From Tetrahymena thermophila SB210 (Eukaryota > Ciliophora > Oligohymenophorea > Hymenostomatida > Tetrahymenidae): a DNA stretch of 64,000 nt. The stretch covers positions 62,001 through 126,000 of the forward strand of contig NW_002476151.1 of assembly GCF_000189635.1 (NCBI RefSeq). Reading direction: 5' to 3'. Shown piece after piece: positions 13,524-25,800 of this stretch. The notes beneath the pieces are model-generated. The model did not search any database. It saw only the letters and a list, made by a program, of their open reading frames with translations, and was not told the DNA's origin. Within the stretch, counting starts at the first letter, position 1. Each line of letters begins with the position of its first letter. The position numbers and the translations under genes are program-made.

Positions 13524-15579
13524 TTGCTAATTTTAACGAGTTTTTGCTATTGTATCAAAAGTTTAGATCTATAAATTTTATACTATTTTAAATTTATTGA
13601 ATCCTAAAATATTCACAGACCCTTCCTTTCTTCTAGCTTATCTTGATTGATTGTATGTATGTAATAATTCAATTTGAGTTATTTATTATCTTTCTTTTTC
13701 TTTTATCAATCAAATTAAAAATAACAAGAAAAAACACTTAAAATTACTATCTACAAAGAAAAAAAAATTTGTATGTATTTATAAACTGAATTGGTAAATA
13801 TATATTAAATTATTAGAAGAACATTAAGAGTAATGACTGAATGATTATAAAGTGAGTGAATATATGTATGTATGAATGAATAAATTAATTAATCAATTTT
13901 TGAGTTAGTGAGTGAGTGATAAAACAAATAACACTTTCTTTAACTTCATTTCATTATGAATTTAATTTATTTTCATTTAGTTTAATTGAATTTTCTTTCA
14001 TTTATTTTTATTTTGAATATAATACCTTTAAAAAAAATTTTTATCTTCAAAAATTTAATAGTTAATTATTGTTATTTATGTAATTGAAATTTATTTAATT
14101 ATTTTTCATGTTTGTTTCTACAAGTATATCAAAATTTTCAATAGCATTCAATCTATCTTTTTCTTAGTAATTAATTAGATTTTCAAATGAATATTTATTA
14201 ATTTCAATTTTTTTTATGGATTTCTATTAATTTGATAGATATATAGATAGATACATTCTTGCAAACGATTTATTTATATCTTAACCATAACCAATTTAAA
14301 TAATTTTGTTAGTTTCGAAATACATAAACAAATATTGGCAAGTATTTTTAATTAAAATTGGTTATCACCATAAAAGAAAGACTATATTTTATATTATTCA
14401 AAGTATTTGAAATACTATCCGTAACTTTATTTTTTTAAAAAATACTACTTCCAAAAAATTTGTCAATTAAAAATATAAAATGATTAAAATTATAAAAGTA
14501 ATTTTTTTTTTACCTAATCTCACATATGAAATCCTCAAGTTAAAAAATTGATTACTTCCCTCAAAAATTTTAAATAAATCAGAAGTTAAATTTATAACTG
14601 AAATTTTTTAAAAAGCATGTGTTTGTTATCAATAAATATTTCAAATATCAAATTTTAAAAACTTAAGATTCTCTATCAATTCTAAATATAAAAAAAAAAA
14701 CAATTATTTTCAATATAATTAAATAAACTTTATAAGATAAATTAATTTTTTTCTTTTTAGCAAAATAAAAATTTTTAATACTTATTTATCTTTTTAAAAT
14801 ATTTAGCAAATAAATTAATGTATTAATTAATATTTAGTATTACTAAATTTTTAAGTAATTTATTTTTATATTTTTTTAAATTAAATTATTTTTAGAATAT
14901 TTTGTTTTCTATTTTATTTTTCATTAAAACTAGAAAAAATTATAATAATATGATTAATTTTCTTAAAAAAATTTAATTCTGTAAAACAAATAAATTATTT
15001 TATCTTTAAGGTTAGAATATTCAATTCATCAAATCTTAGTTTTTTAATAATTATAATTGTGAGTATTTTAAATAAGTTTGTTTTGCATAAGAGGTTAAAA
15101 ATTTTATATTTTCTCATTATAAAGTAAGTGGATTTAATTTTTCACAAAAATATTACAACAGCAACATTAATATAAATAAAAACTTTTTTTTATAAATTTG
15201 ACTTGTTGTTTTATTAAAAATTCAAACAATATCCAGTTAAAACTTAAAATTAAATCATCTTCTTTAGCTGTCTTTTTTCTATATTTTTATATATTTAAAT
15301 AAAAACTTTCTATCAATTAAAAAAGAAATATTTTATAAGTTAACTCAACACAATTTAGATTATTCAGAAAAGTATACCACTTTTTTTTATTTTAATAATA
15401 TTTAAGGTGATTTGTTAAAGCTTATTCAAACTTGTTACATGTAATATGTAAGAATAAGATAGTTTTTTGAATAATTTTAGTAATTTAGTTATTATAATTA
15501 TAAAGTAATGTCTAAGTAAAAGCATAAAATTATGTAAATTGAAAATGTTTGTTATTTGTTCTCTAAGCTAATCAATAAT
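13524..15579. other. long intergenic region with short simple repeats
   Basis: About 2 kb of A/T-dominated DNA upstream of the Gln/Asn-rich gene. At 13840-13925 there are degenerate 4-nt repeats of the GAAT, GTAT and GAGT kind. No open frame has coding codon use, and no RNA gene is recognised. It must contain the promoter of the 2262-aa gene and the 3' end of the DUF922 gene. Confidence 0.65.
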
Positions 15580-16485
15580 TCATTAGATTTTGTTAACTTT
15601 AACTTTATTTAAAGGAGTTGCTGCAGTCTTTTAAAAGTATTTTTAGTAATCTAATAATTTTTACAACATGTAATTATCCCATTCTGTTTACTTTTCTCTA
15701 TTTAATCTATGATTTGTTTCCTTGTCATACTTTTTTTCAAGAGCAATATAATCTTTAAGAATTTTATCAAATAATCTTGGGATTTCAAACCTATAATTAT
15801 CAGTAAAGTTGTATGACATCATCTATTTTTTAAATTCTAATCCACAAAAGCATCCTATAATATAGTGACCTTGCTCGTGGTTCAGAAGATGAGCGTTCTG
15901 CTTTTTGGCCCAACTTTTCTTTTTTAGCCAAACATTAACTTCTGGCTTTATTATATAAGACACCTTTTTATTTTTAGCTGCTTTTTACTGAACTGTATAT
16001 GTGTAGTTAATTCCCCAAAAAGCATGAGCACTCCACTTCAAATCATAATTTGGTGTACCAGAAAAATCTAACCAAGATAGTTTTTTTATCCTTAAGTTAC
16101 CTACAGTACAAGGGAGTATTTCATCTAATGGAAAGGATTATTGGTCGTCTAGTTTATCAACCAATGAGGAGGGTGCTGAAGGATTTTATTACGAATTACT
16201 GCAACATTACTTATTACACTATTCAGTTTATTATGGATTTTTAATATTTTCTAAATCCTCTTCGTCTTCTGTACAATCTCCTTCATCATGAGCATCATTT
16301 TAATCAGGATTCATATCTTCATTAGAACAGAATCTTTCTTCGATCTATTCTTCAGAAGTAAATATTGCTTCGCTAGAAATTATTGGTTGCAAAGATGTAC
16401 TAGTACTCAAAGAGAATTTGCTTAGTTCCTTTTCAGAAGTAAAAATTTCATTTTACTTCAAAGTTTCTAAAGCAGTTAAACTCAT
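15580..16485 (-). CDS. putative Zn metalloprotease, DUF922-like (HExxH)
   Basis: A single exon gives 301 aa. Residues 1-125 are acidic and low complexity, with a Cys-rich patch (CNKQCC). From about 140 the protein becomes ordered: LSWLDFSG, DLKWSAHAFWGINYTY, then LLNHEQGHYIIGCFCG with the HExxH zinc motif at H203-E204-H207. A helical Lys/Glu-rich end follows. The layout (aromatic beta segments, a 'W' segment, then HEQGH) is what I know of DUF922, a mostly bacterial family annotated as probable secreted Zn proteases. No signal peptide is visible, so a cytosolic location is more likely, or the start lies elsewhere. The gene faces away from the NUP214-like gene across a 936-bp divergent spacer. 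Activity is inferred from the motif only. The third zinc ligand was not identified with certainty. Confidence 0.75.
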
Positions 16486-17421
16486 TTTAAGATAATTCTA
16501 GCTTTGATTTAATCTTAATTATTTTTTAAAAACAAATATTTATTCTTCTTACTTAACCATAGAAATTTAAAGTAATAGCTAAGACTTATTTTGTATAAAA
16601 AAGCAAATTGGGTTATTAAAACATTAGTTTTTTGCAGATTTAACACCTAATTTAAATTAAATTAATAATTTGGTTTACCTTTTAATCAAAAATTCAGAAT
16701 CCATGTATAAAAAAAATAATATCAATAATTTTTTTATAATTGATTAATATTTTTTTTTTTTTTTGAATGTTTTATCATTCTTCTTAGATTTTAAAATCAT
16801 GTATCTTTAAAAAGAAAATTTTTAAAAATATTAAAAGCTAATAATTGCATATCATTTAAATAAAATATGAAAGTAATAAAAAAAATTATTACCAAAATTA
16901 AAAAATTATTTTAATGACAGCTTTTATTATTTTTAACTTTTTATATTAATCATAAAATTTAAAATATTTTTTTTTAATTTTTGATTCTTATAAATATAGT
17001 TTTTTTTAAATCAATCAAGTTCGTTCGTTAAAAAAATTTAATAAAATCAATTAAAAATATTAAAGTATCTCAAAAATTAAAAGAAAAAATAGTAGTAGTG
17101 TTTATTATACATTTATAGTTAAACCAATTGAAATGGTAGATATTTAATTTAAATAATAAAATCTTATACAAAATATATATAATGTAAAAAATTTAGAAAT
17201 TTTCTTTTGAATAATGTAGAAATAAAAATATTTTAATTTAAAAATGAGAAAATTAAATTATATCAATTTAATTTGATTCATATTTATTGAAAGATATTTT
17301 TATTATTTTATTAGAAGCCTAATAAAATTAGCGTCTCCTTAGTTTATTTTCAATTTTATACAATTAAGAATTAATTTTATTTAATAAAAAATAGAAGATT
17401 AAAAGCAAATTTTTAGTATTT
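16486..17421. other. divergent promoter region
   Basis: This AT-rich spacer lies between two gene starts pointing away from each other, the DUF922-like gene (-) and the NUP214-like gene (+), so it should hold both promoters. No coding frame and no named motif were found. Confidence 0.65.
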
Positions 17422-20400
17422 ATGGAGAATTTAGAGAGTACTATAATAGATAAAAATAATAAGAAAGCTTAGCATAATGGACTTCCTTATGACAAAAAAC
17501 CTTTTGGAGAAGTAGTTGTTTAAAAAAAAAAAAGAAATGAACAGCTGAAAATAAAAGGACTATAATAATTTGATATATCAAATAAGCATGGCGCTATTTT
17601 ATGTGCTAATGATACTGTACTAAAGGTATATTATGGTAAAAATCTACAAAAAGAAGCAGAAATTAAATTCGAAAACGAGATTACTTGCTTTAAAATTAAT
17701 TAACTAGATGAATCTCTAATAGCAATAGGATTCCGAAATATTAATGAACTTCATATTTTAGAATTAGTTCCTTTTATTTAATCTCACTTTAAGAATTAAG
17801 AAAGTCTTATTAAGTTTAGCTTCGATGAAGAATTCAACTAGATAAAATGGAATTCAATAAATAATAATTTAATTATTAGGAATTCCAAGACAAAAGCAAC
17901 TAATCATATCTGTTTAGCAGAAAGGAAGATAAATAATTTAGAAGAATCTGATGCAATATGCTTTACTTTAAATGGATGTATAATAAAATGTCTGGGATAA
18001 GATTATAAGTTTATTAAAAATGAAAAAGAATTAAATGATACTATCGATATTTAAATTGAAACGCCTAAAGAATTGTCTAGAATAGTCCATATAGAAGAGT
18101 ATTAAGATAATTAATGGTTTGTTATTGGCTTTACAAAAGATGGTGACGATGATGATGAGGAAGATTCAGAAGAAATGTAAGTTCATTTAGTAGTTCTTAA
18201 GGGTGATCCTGAAAACATGGAGAGCAAAAGTAAAAAAGAATCAGTAATAAGCTTGAGTGGTAATTTATCAGAATTAAATAAATACTTAGACTTTTTAGAA
18301 TTTAAGATCGTGAGAGTCAGTAAAAATATTTATACTTTGTTTTAGTCTGTGATACCTAATAGTGAGACATTTTAGGTATTAGATAATGGATAAAAAATCA
18401 ATTGTGAAGTAGAATTAGAAGTTAAATAAATTAAAGGGTAAATTAGAGGAGCTGGTTTTGCAAAATTCTAAATAGATGAAGATGATTCTTTCTTACAGAT
18501 AAAAGATGGTGAAACTTACTATTACTAATTCATTCCACCATGCTTGATGGCTTTTGACTCTGAATTAACTATATAGAAATATTATTTCTGTCATCATTTA
18601 TCAAAATCATAGGAATCTAAGAAATAGCCTAATGATATAGAATATAGGACTATCTGTATAGATGAATAAAATTAACTTAAAGAAGATACTGATTATAAAC
18701 CAAAAGAAAAAGTAGAGTAATAAATAGATATTTCTGAGAATTTAGAGAAATAAAATTAGGTAATTTAGGAAAATTAATAAAAAGAGATTCCTCCTATGTA
18801 ATAATAGTCTGATAGTTAATAAGCAGAGCAAAAATAAGCTCCTAATAGTGACTAAAAAAGCGAAATTAAATAGAATTAATAAAAGTAAAAAATTGAGGAT
18901 TAAAAAATTGTTCCAATTTAAAAAATCCAAGAGGAAGAAAATTTAATAAAGCCTGATCAAATTTAATATACAAAAAAGTTTGTTAAGTAATTGATCAGTA
19001 ACTTTAAAGATTACCAATCTAAAACGAAGAAAATTATTTACACAAACTAAAGATATGCATATGACCACTCATGTGATAAAACTGTTGAGCAGCTTTACTC
19101 ATATACAAATCTCTAAGCAAACTACCTGAAAAAAGATTTTGATAAAGTTTTTAAATAGTAATCTATCCACTGTATTGATTATATTTATGAAAAAGATAAG
19201 CTTCTCCTTTGTACCAATGAACCTGATGGATTATCTTATATATATGCATTCTCATTATAAGAATACACACAAATCCATGAATTTATTAAAAAATTAGAAT
19301 AAGGATTTGAAAAAATCACACATAGCTAATTAAAACCAAAGGAGGCAATTTAAAAAAAGAAAGCTCATGTAGAAGAATCCACTAAATAAATTCAAAATGA
19401 AATGAATAAGTATAGAATATTTTGCTCTAAAACACAAATCGTTCAAATACATGTTGTTTACTCATATTTTCTTGCAATAGTCTTTGCTAATGGAGTTATT
19501 TTAAAATCTGTTGATTCTCTACTAGCCTAAATTCCTTATAACTAAGCTCCTTTCGTTGCCCAAGAGTAATCTTCACTTGCTGTCAGATAAGTGATTTTTA
19601 GTTAGTCAAAAAAATATTTTCTTATTTTGACTACTGATAATTAAGTAATTGTTTTGAACACCTTGACACAAGAACTCAAATTCTAAAAATCAGATGTTAT
19701 GTTTGCTAACTTCTGCCATGACAAAGAAAATTTAATCTACATTTTAGATAAAAAATCAATTTAAGTGTATGATTTCATCAATAAAAAAGAAGAAGGAAGT
19801 TATAGTAAGGTTAGTCCTTAAGAAAATCTAAAAGTGGTACATTTTGAAGAATATAAACCTGGAAGCTTTTTCTCAGTTTAATACTAAATAAATGTATTAT
19901 AATAAGAATGTGATTAATGTAGTAATCTTGGTTGTGATTTTTGCAAAGAATATAATATATATGTCTTTTAGTCTAACAATATCTCTAAATTTTAATAAAT
20001 ATAGCTAGATATGCAACATTCTTGGAGTACACGCAATTTAATACGTGACAGTTGTTTTGTGAAATGCCATTATAATCCTTAGATTAAGTAACTTGCTTCT
20101 ATATTTAATTAAAAGGGTTCAATATTAATTCTTAATATTGAAGAAGATGAGTTAACAAATCCTCAATATAAAGTACCTTAGTGGGCATTACCTGAACAAG
20201 ATATTTCAGGATTTGTTTACTTCCCTTATAGAGAAAATAGCTAGAAAGATTTCTTCTATTACAAACCTAGAGACGATTAGTAAAAGCGCACATACTTATT
20301 GCCTTCAATTATGGTTTTTTCAGGGGCTTTCCATTTAACTAGAATATTTCTATTTGATGAAGGAAAAGCTATTGCAACAGATATTGAAGACTAAAAAGCT

Positions 20401-22158
20401 TTGTAAATACTTAGTTAAAGTAATACTCTTATCTCTATTGAAGAGTACACCAAATTAATCAACAATAAAATTGATAGCTTTACTTAACATCCTGATTACT
20501 ATTTGCTTTATGAAAAAATGGAATAGCTAAAACATATCTTAAACTTTTTAGAAGATAACAATGTGGAAGATATAATTGAAGCAAAATTTTAAGAAGATTT
20601 GAATTAAATAGATAAGTAAATGAAATTGATTAAACAGTAAAATGAATAATTAATAGCATAAGAAAACAATCTACGACTAAACAACCAAAAAGAGAAAACT
20701 CTTAATTAATAACCATAAGCCAAACAACAAATAATTCAAATAGAAAATAAGATTTAATAAATAGAAGATAAAAAAGTAAGTAATATAGTAGAAAATTAAG
20801 ATTTTAACCAATAGCTAGATTCTTAAATGTAAAAAAAATTGAATGAAAATGATGAAGCCAAAAAATAAAAAAACTAATTACTACAATAACTACAATAAAA
20901 TTAACCAACTAATTTTAATTCTATTTAAGACAAAGCATAAAAAATACTAGATCTTTTCTTATAAACTGCTCAGGATTTAGTTGAATCAAATGAAAGATTT
21001 AAATCATAGATAGACAACATCCAAATTAATTTTAATTAAAGCGAAAAGAATTTGAATGAAAATAAAGAGAATAAAACAGGTATAAATCAAATTGTTCATT
21101 TTTCTGAAAAGAATATAACTATTTTTGCATACAGTAACTAACTTTATCTTTATGATAAAAGTAAAAGCTCATTAATATAAATGAGTGATTAATCATCAAA
21201 CTCAAATCTTAAAAAATTTACTGAAATTCAATTTATTTAGAAGTTCCCATAGAAAAATGATAAAAGAATGCATTTAATTGTAGCTTTAAAACAAGAATAA
21301 AAATTAATGTTTTAAAACGGAGCTTAAAATGGATAACAAAACTGCATTTTCCATTTAATAGTAGATGATAATCCTTCTCGTTTTAAAGTATAAAGAGTCG
21401 TCCATAAATATGGGTCAAGGCTCATAAACAATATTTCAACTTGTTATGGAGAAGATAAACTTTTAATAACCTATTCTGATAACTTTGTTGAGTTACTTAT
21501 TGGATAAGGAGATAATTCTGAGTTCAAAGTTATTCAATTCTGGAAGGCTAATTTTGCTATTTTTTCTATGATTGGAACAATCTTTTTAGGTAATGATAAT
21601 ATTTTATAAGAGCATGTTTATATACTTCATGAAAGTGGTAATCATGAAGTATTTATGCTAAAAGAAATAAATCTAAATGAAAAAGCTGGTGTCAACTTCG
21701 TCAAGGTAGTATATATGTACTAATATAACTCAGAGTGCTTTTTAGTTGTAGGAATAAGCCATTCTTCTTTCACACCTATACCAATTTTATCAAGTACATT
21801 TACTCCAGTAACACACCAAAACTAGCTTAATTATTAAATTAGCTGTAGTATTACGAATATAAGTTAGGCTTCCATTTAATTTAAAGCAAGTTTCTCTAAA
21901 TAAATGAAACAACTTTACTTATCTAACAATTTTAGTAATTCAGTATATGTCTTTCCTATCTCTCTAAATTAGATAGTTCATAAACCTTAAATTAGCACAT
22001 TACAACTTCCTAACTTAAAATTGATTAATGGATTTTTCTAATCTCAGTAAGATGGTGAAAGCACTACCTATGAATATTTTGATTTTAGCTAAATGAGAGG
22101 ATCCAAGATAAAATTCTCAAAAAATAGTAAATCCATATATTATTAATTAGACTTTTGA
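17422..22158 (+). CDS. NUP214/Nup159-like beta-propeller nucleoporin without FG repeats
   Basis: A single exon gives 1578 aa. The N-terminus fits the NUP214/Nup159 propeller: FDISNKHGAILCANDTVLKVY recalls the first blade (S N.YG....) of human NUP214, followed by ITCFKINQLDESLIAIGF, a blade-like IKWNSINNNLIIRN and WFVIGFTKDG. Residues about 430-520 are a charged Gln/Lys linker. Residues 530-960 hold a second set of beta-strand segments. Residues 1030-1210 form a long Gln/Glu/Lys coiled coil. The end (1220-1575) is again beta-rich. I see no FG repeats. In other eukaryotes NUP214 docks mRNA-export factors at the cytoplasmic face of the pore, and its propeller binds the helicase DDX19/Dbp5. The next gene downstream carries coiled coil plus FG repeats. 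The assignment rests on remembered pattern similarity; a generic WD-like protein is the alternative. Confidence 0.6.
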
Positions 22159-22866
22159 TGATTTGTATAAATAAGTAAATGTGATATTTATGTTTTTATA
22201 TGATTATTTATCAATTTTACCAATTAAGAAAATAAAATTTTTTTATTTTTTTTCTTATTTCATTGAAAATTTTTAAAAATATTCGTAAGAAAATTGAGGT
22301 AAATTAAAATTAAATTAAGGAAAAATACATACAATTAATGAAAATATTTTCTTTGAATCTAAAAATTTTTTTAGATTGGATATTTATTTCAAAAAAAATA
22401 TTTTTTTGTTTCAGAAAAATTTTTAAAATGAAAAAAATACTTTATTTAAAATATAAATTTAGAAATAAAAAGTTTTAATTTATTTTAATTAAAAAAAAAC
22501 TTTTAAAAATAAATATCTATTTTATAAAATTGTAAATAATTTGTATTTATATTATTAAAAATACTTATATTTTTTATATTCTAAGTTAATTGTTAAATTT
22601 CTCCTTTAGAATATATCAATCCAAATAAATTAAAGAGAGACACAATCTTTTTATAGTAGGAAGAAATATTTTTTTAATAGCATATTAATAGAAGGAAATG
22701 TAGGTATCAAAATAATATCTAATCTATTTTTTCATTCATAAATAAATTAAAAAAGTCAATCTATCAATTTAAATAAAATATTGATTAATTAATTAATTTT
22801 ATTTTAGTTAAAGATAAAGCAAATCGATCTTTAATAGTGTTATTGTATTAGCAGCATCAGTAGAAA
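22159..22866. other. intergenic between the two nucleoporin-like genes
   Basis: It is AT-rich with no coding frame. The TGA at 22156-22158 is a true stop in this code and no splice pair was seen that would bridge it, so the flanking genes are read as separate. Confidence 0.6.
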
Positions 22867-25800
22867 ATGTTCTCAAGTTAAGTATCATAAGAGAGCTCAA
22901 TTTTTAGCTAATCTAAAGTATTGCCTGCTTTTAGTAACTTTGGAGCTTCAAATAGTCAACAATAAAGTAATTAAAAAATGCATTTAATATAAAAAATATT
23001 TTTATTTTATTTTCATAAAAATAGATTCAATTAATTTGAATTTTGGTTAGCCTAACACTCTTTTTTCAAGCTAAATGGTATAAAATGCACCATTTTTTAG
23101 TAACAAAAGCAGCTCTATAGCCTTTGATGTAAAAAAAGAAGAAGTAGAATAGCAGGAAACAACTTTAGATCCTTATATTTAGGAGATAGAAAGAAAATAA
23201 AAGTTACTTTAAGAAGCTAAAACAAATAAAAAGTTAAGAGAAGAAATCCTATAATAAGAAGATGTATTAAAATCAAATCCTAAACTGCAGAAAATCGATG
23301 AAGCAATTAATAAAGTAATATCGTAGACTGATTAATTTATCGCTTTAATTTAATGTAAGGAGGAGAACTACATGTTTCCTAAAAGAATCGAAACCATTTA
23401 AGGAGAAATATAAAAAATTTCAAATGGAATAAAATATGGTAGCAATACTTCCTAGTTTTAAAAAATTTTAAGTGAATTAGGCTATTTATGTTGGTAAACT
23501 TCTAATAATTTGGAGTAAGTTTAAATTGAGATGAGAAGAATACAAAAACAGATTAATGAAGGTGATTAAAATTATTAGAAAAGCTCACTCTCTACAAAAA
23601 GTAAACAATAAATTGATAGTAATTAGTAAAATAAAAAGATATTGGAAGTTTTAGATGTAAAACTTAACTTATTAAAATGCATTTTAGATGAATTCAACAA
23701 GAATATTGTATATGTCAACAATTCTAAAGAAATAAATGAAAAGAAAAATTTAGAAAAAATGATAAGCAACATTAGTTTAATTTAATAGGATGCAGCTACT
23801 TAATGCTTTCAAACATAAACTCTAAATAGCAAAATTGAAGATAAAAATAATTCAGAAATTCAATTATTTTTAGATGAAAGTATCGATGTGAAGCTATAGG
23901 TTCTAGAAAATATGATAGTCTCTCGCTTCAAAGAGTTACATGATAAAGTTATTTAGCTTGACATATAGTTAATAGATAACTAATAAAAGTAGAAAGAAGT
24001 TAAAGGCAGAGTCGACCTTAGTTTAGATAATATTGATTTAGACACAACTCAGGTCTAAGAAAACTAATATCATTTACTTCACTACTCTTATGTAAAAACT
24101 TAGGAAGAAAAAGAAAGTAATCCCACTTTGTAAAAGGATCGTATTCCAAATATAAAGTTAGCAGGTCGTGTTACAATTGCTGATGAGGTTGAACTAAATC
24201 AAAGTTAAAAGAAAACTGTGGCATAGAAAAAGTAAAAGAAGGAGGTCGAATTTGATCTTGATGAAAACTTCAGCAGTGATCCTGAATAAGAAGAGATCAG
24301 CTAAGACGATTTTGCAGAAATTTAAGTAGATCCATTCGAAATCTAAAAAAATTTTATTTAGTGCTAATCATCTATAATGCATATTAGCAAAGTAGGGGGA
24401 TGCGTTAATTTTTCCTAACCTTAAAAAGCTTAAACTGATGATTTACTATTCAAAATTTAATGCGATAACTCTAAAATTCCTATCCCTCATAACATTAAAT
24501 TTAGGGAAAATCTATTTAAATCATTGAAGTCCTCAAAGAAGTTATCTAAATCATAATAAGATAAAGAAATTTACTTAGGTGAAAATCATTACTATTTGAG
24601 TAATAAATTAATAATTTAAAATTTATTAACTCCCTTATAATATGAACATTTGGGAAAAGAGGCCATCACAAAAGAAAAAATGAAAATAATAGTTAATGAA
24701 ACTTAAAAAGTGCACAATCCAACTAAGGAAAATAATAATATTAATCTTAATCTTAATGCTATTGCAGAAAATAAGCTACCACAAAAGTCAAAAGGCGATG
24801 AGACTGTAGGAAGAATGGTAGCAAGTATTAAAGAAGGAGTGCCTTCACCTAAAACAGAAAAAATTCCTTCAATAATGGTCAAAACTAAAAAGGCAGACTC
24901 TTTTACTATTAATGAAAGTGAAATTAATAATCCTTTGGATTCTGATTCATCTGATGAAGAGGAATATCTTTAAAATGTTTCTTAATTGCAAGTAAAAACT
25001 GATAAAAAAGACCAACTTCCCGCTAATATCTTAGGTAATAGAGGAGTCTCAATCAATTTACAAGAGGTTGAAAAAAGTAACACAAATAAATAGTAATAAC
25101 CAGAATTACCAAAACAAAGTAATTCACTTTTCCAAAATGTTAAAAAAGACAATACCAATGAGTAAGCTTAATAACAACAAAATAAAAATCCTCCTAATTT
25201 GATGACATAAAATCAATTTAAGCTAAGCAGTAATTAAGAAAGCTAAGCTATATAAAATACAAATTAACCTAAAACTGAAACTCAACAATCAAAAAACCCT
25301 CAAACAAATAATCCTCTATTTGGAAATATTAACAAAGCTACTACATTCCCATAAAAAGATACTCAGAGCTAATAATAGTAAAAACAAATATCTAATAACT
25401 CACTTGCTTCGGCCCTTGTTTAACCAAAATAGTAATAGTAGCCTTAATTAGGAATAGGTATTAATCTTACAAATTAAAACTAAAATGAAAAACCTAAAGC
25501 TTAAGCTGCTGCAGCATAACCTCCTTCATCTCCACCATAATCTTAAGTTTAATAATAAGTATCATAAGGTTTATTTGGTTAAAATAAATTGTTGCCAAAA
25601 AAATAGGAAGATAAATCTGTAGACTTACTTTAAAATTAATAATAAAAGCTAAATGACTAATAAAAAGCTTAGATAGCATCATAACCTCCTTCTTCACCAT
25701 CCTAAGCTCAAGTTACTCAGTAGACTAATTAAAGTTTATTTGGATAAGGATTAAATGAACCTAAAAAAGTAGGAAATATTGTAGATTAATAAACAACTTA

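Noticed and set aside
13031-13574. Plus-strand hydrophobic ORFs resembling membrane proteins
   Set aside because: They are antisense shadows of the N-terminal exon of the Gln/Asn-rich protein, which is open across the entire interval in the other strand.
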